64,000 bases of DNA from an uncultured Pseudodesulfovibrio sp. (GTDB taxonomy: Bacteria; Desulfobacterota; Desulfovibrionia; Desulfovibrionales; Desulfovibrionaceae). The stretch is taken from the NCBI RefSeq assembly GCF_963664965.1, contig NZ_OY761823.1, forward strand, positions 1,064,001-1,128,000, written 5' to 3'. The notes below the pieces were generated by a model. It did no database searches. It was not told where the DNA came from and saw only the letters and a list, made by a program, of their open reading frames with translations. Position numbers and translations under genes: made by a program. This document shows positions 25,644 to 33,998 of the stretch, one piece after another (position 1 is the stretch's first letter; every line of letters begins with the position of its first letter).

Positions 25644-26015
25644 CTAGGCGTGCAGCCAGTCGAGAGCCTGCTGTTTGCCGGAAAAGGCCTTGTACACGAT
25701 GGAACGGTTGATCGCCATGGTCTCATACAGTTGATGGGCTTTCAACCGGTGAGGGCTGACAACGGCGGCAATACGTATTCCGCCCATGGCGAACCTGTCG
25801 CTTGTCTCCCTGTTCTCCGCTGTCAGGACATCATGGTAATCCAGCGACGAGTCGCTTTTTTGCATGTCGAGAAGTATGCGCCGTAGTCCGGTTTTTTCAA
25901 CGGCCTGCACCATGGCGGTGTTGAACTGGTATAGTTCTTCGGAAGTCTCAATCCGTCCTGTTGCCAAGCAGAGAAGATGGGTTTCGTTAAGCTCGAAAGC
26001 TATATTTAAAGGCAT
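25644..26015 (-). CDS. STAS/SpoIIAA-like small protein, 123 aa
   Basis: The alternating strand/helix pattern and length suggest a STAS- or SpoIIAA-like alpha/beta fold (LLCLATGRIETSEELYQF, then RRILLDMQKSDSSLD). No phosphorylatable-serine motif can be assigned confidently. It lies 29 nt downstream of the DUF116 gene on the same strand. No good ribosome site is seen before the ATG. The family call rests on pattern similarity only. Confidence 0.6.
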   Translation of the reverse strand: MPLNIAFELNETHLLCLATGRIETSEELYQFNTAMVQAVEKTGLRRILLDMQKSDSSLDYHDVLTAENRETSDRFAMGGIRIAAVVSPHRLKAHQLYETMAINRSIVYKAFSGKQQALDWLHA

Positions 26016-26044
26016 GAAAGGTGTGTTTTTTAGAGGGGTGACTG

Positions 26045-26881
26045 TTAGAGCTGCGTGCCCTGTGCCGTGGAAATCATCCGACCGATGCCGGGAGTCTTGC
26101 CTTGAAGGTACTCGGGTTTCAGGAAGCGGAACAGGGCTTCTTCGAGCAGGTAGTGGGAGACCGTTGTGTCGAGGCAGGGACCGTGCGGGCGTTCGTTGAG
26201 CACGCCGAAGACGGGCAGGGGATAGGTATCCTGAATGCCGCTTGAGAGGTCGCGGTAGCAGGCCACGGCGATGATCATCTTCGGGCGCATTTGGACAACG
26301 ATGCGGCGGGCGATGGTGCCGCCTGTGGCGATGGCGAGATTGACGCCGTACTTGTCGTGCAGGTCAAGCAGTCCGGCAATAGGGCATTTGCCGCAGCGGA
26401 CGCAGTTGTTGATGTCGTACGTCAGGCGGCGGTCGCATTTGGAATTCTGGAGGCAGTGCGGCATGAGCAGGAGCACTTCCTCGGGCTTGTAGCGTGTTGC
26501 TTCGGCCTGCACCAGCTCGTTGTTGACGCTGATGAAGGAGAGCATGATGTTCTCTTTTCTGATGCCGAGCGCCTTGCCGAGCAGAACCATGACCGGCAGG
26601 AAGAGTTTGACTGTCAGGCCGCGGAAACGGCGTGCTCCGGGCAGCGGTTTTTTCGTGACGATGTTTAGGAACAGGCCCCAGTAGGCTACGCTGACAAAGA
26701 GAATGAGCAGGAGCACGATGATTCCGAGCACCCATGTCGCGGCGGGATGAATGTTGTCCAGACCGATGGTCGGAATCACCCAGAGCGCGGCGAGAAACAG
26801 GCAGAACACGAAACATGTTCCGCTGATGAGACCGACAAACAGCCGTTTTCTGGCTCGACGTACGTGCTTGGTCTGTTTCAT
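26045..26881 (-). CDS. DUF116 membrane protein with Cys-rich centre
   Basis: Two N-terminal membrane helices (about 15-35 and 45-70) precede a cytoplasmic domain of the DUF116 type. The conserved Cys pattern LMPHCLQNSKC ... NCVRCGKCPI could bind an Fe-S cluster or zinc. DUF116 genes commonly sit near fmt/def in deltaproteobacteria, as here. It starts 3 nt after the stop of the deacetylase-glycosyltransferase gene, so the two are co-translated. Function is unknown; a membrane-envelope role is likely from the company it keeps. Confidence 0.88.
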   Translation of the reverse strand: MKQTKHVRRARKRLFVGLISGTCFVFCLFLAALWVIPTIGLDNIHPAATWVLGIIVLLLILFVSVAYWGLFLNIVTKKPLPGARRFRGLTVKLFLPVMVLLGKALGIRKENIMLSFISVNNELVQAEATRYKPEEVLLLMPHCLQNSKCDRRLTYDINNCVRCGKCPIAGLLDLHDKYGVNLAIATGGTIARRIVVQMRPKMIIAVACYRDLSSGIQDTYPLPVFGVLNERPHGPCLDTTVSHYLLEEALFRFLKPEYLQGKTPGIGRMISTAQGTQL

Positions 26882-26884
26882 CTG

Positions 26885-28945
26885 TTAAACCTTTTCCACC
26901 GGGAGCGGCTGGCAGAGCGTTTCACCCATGTATACGCGCATGAGGTTATGCCCTTTCGCTTCCAGAGTCAGCATCGTGCGAATGATGTTGCGTCCCGCAC
27001 GGCCCATATTGAACCGCATCTCGGGATTTTCGGCAAGCACGCGCATCTTTTCCGCCAGACAGTCGGCGTCTTCGTTCGCGCAGAGATAGCCGTTGACGGC
27101 GTCCCGGAGCAGTTCGCCGATGCCGCCCACGTCCGTGCAGACAGCAGGCAGGCCGAGATCGAATCCCTCGAGCAGGGTGTTGGGCAGGCTCTCCTTGCGC
27201 GAAGGAACCACGAGAATGTCGGAGAATTGCAACTCCTCCAGCACTTCATCGTGCGGCAGATCGCCGGTCAGCCGCAGACGTTCATTGACCTCAGGCGACA
27301 TGTGGGGGGCGAAGCGTTCCCTGAAATGTGTATCAATACCTACGCCCACGAATTCCATGTCCCGGAAATTGCCGTTTTCGCACAGGCGTGTCGCTGCCTG
27401 CAAAAACACGTCAAAGCCTTTTATTTCGGCAGGGTTGCCCACGTAGACAAAACGGACTCCGCGTTTCTTGCGAAAGACCGGTTCCCCGAAATCAGGACCG
27501 TTGTAGGCGTTGTACACGACGTTCAGGCGGCGCTTCATGACGTGGTGCTTGCGGAGCACCTCCGCGCATTGCATGGAATTGGTGATGACGCCGTTTGCAA
27601 GGGCCGTCCACAGGAAGAACACGTCGTTGGGCCGCGAAATCACGCCTCGGTTGATGAAGACCTTGCATTTCGCTCCCATGAGTCGGGCAAGAATGCCCAT
27701 CTTGTAGGCGCGGTTGTGGAAGGTGTGGACCACGTCGATTCCGTGTTTGCGGACGGTCTTTTTCAGAAAGGTTCCGGCATGAAAATAGTCACGGAACCGT
27801 TCAAACGGGATGATTTCGACATCCATGCCGTCCAGCGCCCCCACAATGGGGGACTTGGGCGAAAGCACGGCATACGGCCTGACTCCCAGATCGTTCATTG
27901 CCGCGATGTTGTTGACCAACTGGCGGCTGCCGCCGGAGAGTTTTTCCGAGTCTGTGACGTACAGGACCTTTTTCACTTCCGGCTTTTTGGTGTGCAGCTT
28001 GAAAAACACCCGTGCTGCGGGATCGGAACCGTACATTCTCAGGCGCTGCTGCACCCATCTGCCGGTTTTCTGTTTGCCTACGCCAAGACGGTTGAGCCGG
28101 AACGGATCGGTGCCTTCCGCATTCACCCATCTTTCCAGAGTGAACGCACCGGCATATCCCGCCTTTTTCAGTTCGGCTTCGGCATCGTCGCAGAACTGGC
28201 CCCACGGCCAGCAGAAGAGTTGTTCGCTGCAACCGCTCAGGGCGCGGAACCGTTCGAAGCTTTCCATGAAATCATTTCGGCAGAAAGCCAGCCGTTCCTG
28301 TGTCGGCCGTGCAGCAAAGCGCGGTGTGCCGTCGGCATCGAACTTCGGCCAGAAGCCGTCATACACGTAGGCACTGGCCGCATCGAACGTCGGATGGTCG
28401 GCATTGAAATCGGGATAAATGCCCCATGCGGGCCAGCGGGCGTGGTCTTCGCCCATGCGTGCGTACGGGCGAAGGGTGCGGAACGTGCCCTGATGTCGGC
28501 AGCCGTGGGAAAAGACTTCCATTCCCTGGTTGATCATGTCGCGGATTTCACCTTCGTTGATGAACTGGGAATGGTCTTCGCCCTGCAAGGCGTTCTTGAA
28601 GCTCTGCGGCATGGGCAGCATGCTGGGCATGTCGTCCGCAGACCGGATTTTTCCGGGGACCGTGAAGTCGGACAGCGCGAAAAAGGTGCCGGTCATGCCG
28701 CGCTTTTCAAGTTCCGGCACAGCGTTGACAAAGTTGCTGATATGTCCGTCGTCAAAGGTCAGGACCACGGATTTCGGCGGAGCCTTCATTTCGCCCCGCA
28801 CCACTGCCAGCAGTTCGAGTGCTGAAATGGTGCGGTATCCGGCGTCGAGCATGGCGTCCAGATGTTCCCGGAATCGCTGCGGGGTATGACCGTCTTCTTC
28901 GCAGACGGTGTGGTAGCAGAAGACAGGTATGGAGGTGCGGAACAT
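26885..28945 (-). CDS. Polysaccharide deacetylase - glycosyltransferase family 4 fusion
   Basis: Two enzymes in one 686-residue chain. Residues about 1-290 are a NodB-type polysaccharide deacetylase with the metal/active-site motifs LTFDDGH and FSHGCRHQ. From about residue 315 (VLYVTDSEKLSGGSRQLV) the chain is a GT-B glycosyltransferase of family 4, with YVGNPAEIKGFDVFL and the nucleotide-sugar motif RKESLPNTLLEGFDLGLP. No membrane helix or signal peptide is seen, so it probably acts at the cytosolic face. Coupling deacetylation and glycosyl transfer suggests modification of a lipid-linked glycan. It sits 19 nt after fmt. Confidence 0.93.
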   Translation of the reverse strand: MFRTSIPVFCYHTVCEEDGHTPQRFREHLDAMLDAGYRTISALELLAVVRGEMKAPPKSVVLTFDDGHISNFVNAVPELEKRGMTGTFFALSDFTVPGKIRSADDMPSMLPMPQSFKNALQGEDHSQFINEGEIRDMINQGMEVFSHGCRHQGTFRTLRPYARMGEDHARWPAWGIYPDFNADHPTFDAASAYVYDGFWPKFDADGTPRFAARPTQERLAFCRNDFMESFERFRALSGCSEQLFCWPWGQFCDDAEAELKKAGYAGAFTLERWVNAEGTDPFRLNRLGVGKQKTGRWVQQRLRMYGSDPAARVFFKLHTKKPEVKKVLYVTDSEKLSGGSRQLVNNIAAMNDLGVRPYAVLSPKSPIVGALDGMDVEIIPFERFRDYFHAGTFLKKTVRKHGIDVVHTFHNRAYKMGILARLMGAKCKVFINRGVISRPNDVFFLWTALANGVITNSMQCAEVLRKHHVMKRRLNVVYNAYNGPDFGEPVFRKKRGVRFVYVGNPAEIKGFDVFLQAATRLCENGNFRDMEFVGVGIDTHFRERFAPHMSPEVNERLRLTGDLPHDEVLEELQFSDILVVPSRKESLPNTLLEGFDLGLPAVCTDVGGIGELLRDAVNGYLCANEDADCLAEKMRVLAENPEMRFNMGRAGRNIIRTMLTLEAKGHNLMRVYMGETLCQPLPVEKV

Positions 28946-28964
28946 TCTCTTCCCGATGCGATGG

Positions 28965-29948
28965 CTAGTTGCAGGCTTTCATGTATCCGCAGGCAAACGC
29001 CGTGGCGTCCATGGCCTTCTTGCCCTGCGGCTTGACTTCCGGGGTCAGATAGATCTTGTCCGCCGAGGTGATGGCGAGCTTGCCGTCCATCTCTCCGAGT
29101 ATGGTGCCGGGATCGATCTTGGGCGTCTCTTCCTCGCTCACTTCTCCGGGCGCAACGTTCAGGCGGATGATCTTGCCGTCCTGATTGTCCCACTGGAAAA
29201 AGGCTCCGGGCCACGGATACATGGCGCGAATCTGATTATGGATGGCCTGTGCGGGCCGGTTCCAGTCAATCTCGCCCTCGCTCTTTTCCAGCTTTTTGGC
29301 GTAGGTGGCGATGGCGTCGTCCTGCGGCTTCAGGCTGTAGGCCCCGGTCTGGAGTCGAGCCATGGCCTCGCAGATGCAGATGCCGCCGAGCTTGGCCAAC
29401 TCGTCGTGGATCGTGCCCGCGTGGTCATTGTGACCGATGCGGAGTGCGCGCTGCACCAGAACCGGGCCGGTGTCCAGCCCTGCCTCCATCTTCATGATGG
29501 AGATGCCCGTGACCACGTCGCCCGCCTCGATGGCGCGCTGGATCGGAGCTGCGCCGCGCCACTGCGGCAGCAGGGACGCATGGATGTTCAGCGGGTGGAT
29601 CGTCGGGATATCGAGCACGCTCTGCGGCAGGATCAAGCCGTATGCGGCCACGACCAGCACGTCCGGCTTGAGCGCGGCCAACTCGTCAATGTCCTTCTGG
29701 TCCTTGAAATTCAGCGGCTGGAAGACGTCGATGCCGTTTTCAAGCGCCACCTGTTTGACTGGCGACGGCTTGCACTTGCGTCCGCGTCCGCACGGCCTGT
29801 CGGGCTGCGAGTAGACGCCCACGACCTCAGCGCCCTCAAAGGCCAGCAGAATACGCAGGTTTTCGGCTGCGAAATCCGGTGTACCCATGAACACCGTGCG
29901 TAGTTTTTTCAGTTTTACTGCCGGTTCGTTGTTGGCTACTTCTTCCAT
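28965..29948 (-). CDS. fmt: Methionyl-tRNA formyltransferase
   Basis: Fmt formylates initiator Met-tRNA using 10-formyl-tetrahydrofolate. Key blocks are FMGTPDFAAENL, HPLNIHASLLPQWRGAAPIQ (folate and catalytic Asn-His region) and the C-terminal OB domain after INWNRPAQAIHNQIRA. The ATG at 29948 lies inside the end of def, a 13-nt overlap, giving coupled translation. The def-fmt order is conserved in many bacteria. Confidence 0.97.
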   Translation of the reverse strand: MEEVANNEPAVKLKKLRTVFMGTPDFAAENLRILLAFEGAEVVGVYSQPDRPCGRGRKCKPSPVKQVALENGIDVFQPLNFKDQKDIDELAALKPDVLVVAAYGLILPQSVLDIPTIHPLNIHASLLPQWRGAAPIQRAIEAGDVVTGISIMKMEAGLDTGPVLVQRALRIGHNDHAGTIHDELAKLGGICICEAMARLQTGAYSLKPQDDAIATYAKKLEKSEGEIDWNRPAQAIHNQIRAMYPWPGAFFQWDNQDGKIIRLNVAPGEVSEEETPKIDPGTILGEMDGKLAITSADKIYLTPEVKPQGKKAMDATAFACGYMKACN

Positions 29949-30433
29949 TTCATTGCCTTTTTCTTGTACATGGCCTTTTTTAGTCGTCCCGCCTTGTCAG
30001 CGATGGTCACACCGTTCAGGTGGTCGATTTCGTGTTGCAAAATGATCGCGAGGAAGCCGTCGGTCTCGATGCAGACGTCCTTGCCTTCGCGGTCCATTGC
30101 ATTGACCTTGACCCGCTCAAAGCGCTTCACTTTGGCTGCGAATTCCGGGCAGCTCAGGCAGCCCTCGTCGGAATCGACTTCACCATCGCATTCCACGATC
30201 TCCGGGTTGATGAGCACGCGCAGGTCGCCCTTGACCTTGGGACCGGTCTGGTCCACGCAGATAAGACGAATGGATTTGCCGATCTGCGGCGCGGCCAGTC
30301 CGACCCCGTCGCCTTCGTACATCGTTTCGATCATGTTCTCGATAAGCTCTTCCAGCTCGGGAGTGATCTCGGCGATCGGTTCGGCATTTTTAGCCAGAAC
30401 CTCGTCCGGCCATGTGCATATTTCCAATTTCAT
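29936..30433 (-). CDS. def: Peptide deformylase
   Basis: Def removes the N-formyl group from nascent proteins. The three metalloenzyme motifs are intact: GVGLAAPQIG, EGCLSCPE (metal-ligand Cys) and QHEIDHLNG (two His ligands and catalytic Glu). At 165 residues it has normal length. The apparent Shine-Dalgarno GGAGG lies about 9 nt upstream of the ATG, within the GCCGCCGGAGGC end of a repeat copy. It overlaps fmt by 13 nt. Confidence 0.97.
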   Translation of the reverse strand: MKLEICTWPDEVLAKNAEPIAEITPELEELIENMIETMYEGDGVGLAAPQIGKSIRLICVDQTGPKVKGDLRVLINPEIVECDGEVDSDEGCLSCPEFAAKVKRFERVKVNAMDREGKDVCIETDGFLAIILQHEIDHLNGVTIADKAGRLKKAMYKKKAMKWKK

Positions 30434-30440
30434 AGTAGGT

Positions 30441-30511
30441 GCCTCCGGCGGCTCAAGAACCCTTTGAAAAAGGTTCTTGAGAATCTCCTAAACTTTTTAT
30501 CGCGCCGCTGG
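30441..30511 (-). repeat. Modular palindromic repeat, copy e (class I, paired with f)
   Basis: On the minus strand: a GC-rich distal box, AAAAAGTTTAGGAGATTC, a hairpin with CTCAAGAACC arms (30452-30481), then GCCGCCGGAGGC 7 nt from the def start. Its distal end faces copy f across 156 nt that hold a small GCGAGCT palindrome near 30590 and no supported gene. Confidence 0.82.
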
Positions 30512-30667
30512 ACCTTTGTGCAAACGTATGAATTCAGGCATGCGGCGAAAACGGACTAGTAATATATCAATAAGTCTTAAAATTCAAAAAGCGAGCTCAT
30601 GAAGCTCGCACCCCTACGCCGCCATGGCGAGATATTGTTTTTTGCCCTTTGTCACTGCGGCGTAGAG

Positions 30668-30722
30668 CCAAAAAGTTTTGAAAGGGGTCCGGGGGAAACT
30701 TCGGGAAGAAGTTTCCCCCGGA
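30668..30722 (+). repeat. Modular palindromic repeat, copy f (diverged, paired with e)
   Basis: CCAAAAAGTTTTGAAAGGGG, then a perfect 14-bp hairpin TCCGGGGGAAACTT with its complement (30688-30722). The usual GCCGGAGGC box is missing; instead T-rich sequence runs into the aspS stop 10 nt away. It may also act as a terminator. Confidence 0.68.
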
Positions 30723-30732
30723 TTGTTTTTTT

Positions 30733-32553
30733 TTACTCTTCTTTTTTCTTTTCTCTCAGGCGCACGCCCAGTTCGCGGAGCTGCTTGCTGGGGACGGCGG
30801 AGGGAGCCTCGGTCATGAGGCAGGTGGCCTTCTGTGTCTTGGGGAAGGCGATGACGTCGCGGATGGACTTGGAGCCGGTCAGGATCATGATGAGGCGGTC
30901 CAGACCGAAGGCGATGCCGCCGTGGGGCGGTGCGCCGAACTTGAGGGCGTCCATGAGGAAGCCGAACTTTTCGCGGGCTTCCTCTTCGTCGATGCCGAGA
31001 GCGGCAAACATTTTTTCCTGCATTTCCGGGGTGTGGATGCGGATGGAGCCGCCGCCCACTTCGTAGCCGTTGATGACCATGTCGTAGGCGCGGGCAATGG
31101 CCTGACCCGGATCGTTGGCGAGAATATCCAGCTGTTCGGGCTGACAGGAAGTGAACGGATGGTGGCGGGCCACGTAGCGTTTTTCTTCCACATCGTACTC
31201 AAGCAGCGGGAAGTCGGTGATCCAGACGGGCTTGTACACGCCTTCCTCGATGAGGCCGAGGCGCTTGGCCAGCTCGCAGCGCAGGTTGCCCAGCGCGGCG
31301 TTGGCGATGTCCGCCTGACCGGCCTGGAAGAAGAGGATGTCGCCCGGTTCGACGCCGGTGCGCTCGCCCAGTTTGGCGATCTCTTCTTCGGAGAAGAATT
31401 TGACGATGGGAGACTGCCATGTGCCGTCTTCCTTGATCTTGATCCATGCGAGGCCCTTGGAACCGTAGATTTCGACGTACTTGGTGTACTCGTCGATCTC
31501 CTTGCGGGAAAGGGTGGCGCCGCCGGGGACGCGCATGACCTTGACCAGCTCGGAAGAAGCAAAGACCTTGAAACCGGAACCGGCGAACACGTCGGTCACT
31601 TCGGTCAGCTTGAGGTCGAAGCGGAGGTCCGGCTTGTCAACACCGTAGTCGCGCATGGCGTCGGCGAACGTCATGCGGGGGAATTCAGCGGGCAGCTCGG
31701 CGTCGATGGTTTCCTTGAACAGGGTGCGGACCATGTTCTCGGCCATGTCCTGAATGTAGGCTTCGTCGATGAAGCTCATCTCGATATCGATCTGGGTGAA
31801 TTCGGGCTGACGGTCGGCGCGAAGGTCTTCGTCGCGGAAGCATTTCACGATCTGGAAGTAGCGGTCCATGCCGGAGACCATGAGCATCTGCTTGAACAGC
31901 TGCGGGGACTGCGGCAGGGCGTAGAATTCACCCTGATTGACACGGCTGGGCACGAGGAAGTCGCGTGCCCCCTCGGGGGTGGACTTGGTCAGCACCGGGG
32001 TCTCGATTTCGAGGAAACCGAGATTGTCGAGGTAGCGGCGGACGGACTGTGCAGCCTTGTTGCGGATGATGAAATTCTTTGCGAGCGACGGGCGGCGCAG
32101 GTCGAGGAACCGGTACTTGAGGCGCAGGTTCTCGCCGACTTCCACACGATCCTCGATGGGGAACGGCGGGGTGTCGGAGGTGTTGAGCAGCTTGTACTCG
32201 AAGACCTCGATCTCCACTTCGCCGGTGACCATGTTGGGATTGGCCATGCCGTCGGGACGGGGGCGGACCTTGCCCTTGACTGCCACCACGTATTCGGGGC
32301 GGATGGCGTGGGCGCGTTCGTGCACCTCGGCGTTTTCTTCGGGATTGAAGACGACCTGCGTCAATCCTTCGCGGTCACGAAGGTCGAGGAAGATCAGCCC
32401 GCCGTGGTCACGGCGGAACTGGACCCAGCCCATGAGGCAGACTTCCTCGTCCATATTGGCGGCGGTCAACTCGTTGTTGTGGTGCGTCCTGCGCCAACCG
32501 GCGAGGTCTTCAATAACGCGAAACTCGTCGTAATCCCTTTCCTGCTCAGACAT
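30733..32553 (-). CDS. aspS: Aspartate-tRNA ligase
   Basis: A bacterial-type class II aspartyl-tRNA synthetase of 606 residues. It has an N-terminal OB-fold anticodon domain (GWVQFRRDHGGLIFLDLRDR), catalytic motif 2 around CFRDEDLRADRQPEFTQ, a bacterial GAD insertion, and C-terminal motif 3 with IAFGLDRLIMILTGS. GGAG lies 8 nt upstream of the ATG. It follows hisS by 55 nt on the same strand, a common pairing. Whether it charges only tRNA-Asp or also tRNA-Asn cannot be told from the sequence by eye. Confidence 0.97.
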   Translation of the reverse strand: MSEQERDYDEFRVIEDLAGWRRTHHNNELTAANMDEEVCLMGWVQFRRDHGGLIFLDLRDREGLTQVVFNPEENAEVHERAHAIRPEYVVAVKGKVRPRPDGMANPNMVTGEVEIEVFEYKLLNTSDTPPFPIEDRVEVGENLRLKYRFLDLRRPSLAKNFIIRNKAAQSVRRYLDNLGFLEIETPVLTKSTPEGARDFLVPSRVNQGEFYALPQSPQLFKQMLMVSGMDRYFQIVKCFRDEDLRADRQPEFTQIDIEMSFIDEAYIQDMAENMVRTLFKETIDAELPAEFPRMTFADAMRDYGVDKPDLRFDLKLTEVTDVFAGSGFKVFASSELVKVMRVPGGATLSRKEIDEYTKYVEIYGSKGLAWIKIKEDGTWQSPIVKFFSEEEIAKLGERTGVEPGDILFFQAGQADIANAALGNLRCELAKRLGLIEEGVYKPVWITDFPLLEYDVEEKRYVARHHPFTSCQPEQLDILANDPGQAIARAYDMVINGYEVGGGSIRIHTPEMQEKMFAALGIDEEEAREKFGFLMDALKFGAPPHGGIAFGLDRLIMILTGSKSIRDVIAFPKTQKATCLMTEAPSAVPSKQLRELGVRLREKKKEE

Positions 32554-32608
32554 ATTCTCTCCGTCTCAAATGATGTCGGTCCGGTTTCCCGTCCCGTAAT
32601 ATTCGTAT

Positions 32609-33850
32609 TTACAGACTCGCCAGGTACAAGGCCCGCGAGATTGTTTCCTGTTCACGGTCACCGACCATGTCTTTCACGGTCACGGTGTCGTTGGTCAGTT
32701 CGTCGCCGCCCATGATGAGGCAGACCTTTGCGCCGGACTTGTTGGCTGCGCGCATGCGGCTCTTCATGGAACCGCCTGCGTAGCTGACGTCGCCCTTGAG
32801 GCCTTTGTCGCGCAACTGCTGGGCAAAGAGCATGGCAGCGTTGGCGGCGTCTCCGTCCACCACGGCCAGATAGAAATCGGGCTTCTCCGCTTCAAGCTGT
32901 TCAAGCAGCAGGGCGAGGCGTTCCATGCCGCAGGCGAACCCGGTGGCGGAACAGTCCGCGCCGCCGAGGTTCTTGATGAGGCCGTCGTATCGGCCACCGC
33001 CCGCAACCGCGGTCTGGGAGCCGATGTCGTAGCTGGCGACTTCAAAGCAGGTGCGAACGTAATAATCCAGTCCGCGCACGAGGCGGGGATTGAGTTCGTA
33101 TTCGATTCCCGCACCGTCGAGGATGGTCTTCACGTCCGTGAAGTGCGTCTCGCACTCTTCGCAGAGGTGGTCGGTGATGATCGGGGCATCGGTGACAAGC
33201 TCCTTGCAGGACGGCACTTTGCAGTCGAGCACGCGCAGGGGATTGGTCTCCATGCGGCGCTGGCAGTCCTCGCAGAAGTTCTCCTTGTCCTTGGACTTGT
33301 AGTAGTCGATGAGCGCCTGCCGGTAACCGGGGCGGCATTCATGGCAGCCAAGGGAATTCAGCTCGATGACCAGCTTGGTCAGGCCGAGCGAGTTCAGGAA
33401 CGTGCGGAGCATGAGGATCAGCTCGGCATCGGCCTGTGCTTCGGGTGCGCCGAAGATTTCCGCATTGATCTGATGGAACTGGCGCTGGCGTCCTTTCTGC
33501 GGACGTTCGTAGCGGAACATGGGACCGAAGGTGAAAAACTTGGAGACCTTGCCCGGTTGATGGGTTTTGGACTCGATAAAGGCGCGGACAACGCCTGCGG
33601 TGGCTTCGGGCCGCATGGTCAGGGAGCGGTTCTTGCGGTCGGGAAAGGTGAACATTTCCTTGCCCACCACGTCGGTGTCTTCACCGATGGACTTCTGGAA
33701 CAGCTCGGTTTTTTCGAGCACGGGTGTACGCAGTTCGCCGAAACCGTAGCGGGTGAACGTGTCGCGTGCCGTATTTTCCATGTAGGTGAACTTGGCGGCC
33801 TCTTCCGGGAAGAGGTCCACGAACCCTTTGATTTTCTGAATCTTCGCCAT
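32609..33850 (-). CDS. hisS: Histidine-tRNA ligase
   Basis: The 413-residue class II enzyme opens with KGFVDLFPEEA and has RPEATAGVVRAFIE (motif 2 region), FRYERPQKGRQRQFHQ, the histidine-binding LVRGLDYYVRTCFE, and GGGRYDGLIKNLGG. A weak AAGGA lies 13 nt upstream of the ATG. It precedes aspS. A terminator-like hairpin lies upstream at 33945-33983, marking the end of the separate tetR-acyltransferase unit. Confidence 0.97.
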   Translation of the reverse strand: MAKIQKIKGFVDLFPEEAAKFTYMENTARDTFTRYGFGELRTPVLEKTELFQKSIGEDTDVVGKEMFTFPDRKNRSLTMRPEATAGVVRAFIESKTHQPGKVSKFFTFGPMFRYERPQKGRQRQFHQINAEIFGAPEAQADAELILMLRTFLNSLGLTKLVIELNSLGCHECRPGYRQALIDYYKSKDKENFCEDCQRRMETNPLRVLDCKVPSCKELVTDAPIITDHLCEECETHFTDVKTILDGAGIEYELNPRLVRGLDYYVRTCFEVASYDIGSQTAVAGGGRYDGLIKNLGGADCSATGFACGMERLALLLEQLEAEKPDFYLAVVDGDAANAAMLFAQQLRDKGLKGDVSYAGGSMKSRMRAANKSGAKVCLIMGGDELTNDTVTVKDMVGDREQETISRALYLASL

Positions 33851-33944
33851 GTCGCGTTCTATATCCTTATTATCTAGTTCTCTGCGGGAAACGAGATTGG
33901 TTAGACCATCCGGAGCGAATTGTCAAAAAATGGCTGGTTACAAA

Positions 33945-33983
33945 AAAGGAAATCCCCTCTGCCGCAGTCGCCGCAGAGGGGAT
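33945..33983 (-). terminator. Terminator downstream of the acyltransferase gene
   Basis: ATCCCCTCTGC and GCAGAGGGGAT form the stem; on the minus strand it is followed by TTTCCTTTTTT. Confidence 0.82.
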
Positions 33984-33998
33984 CGGAAGCGCGTGAAA

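Noticed and set aside
26747-28825. 692-codon open frame on the plus strand
   Set aside because: It is antisense to the deacetylase-glycosyltransferase gene, has no family resemblance and no ribosome site; it is a by-product of GC-rich codon usage.
30922-32715. 597-codon open frame antisense to aspS
   Set aside because: Shadow of a conserved aminoacyl-tRNA synthetase gene.
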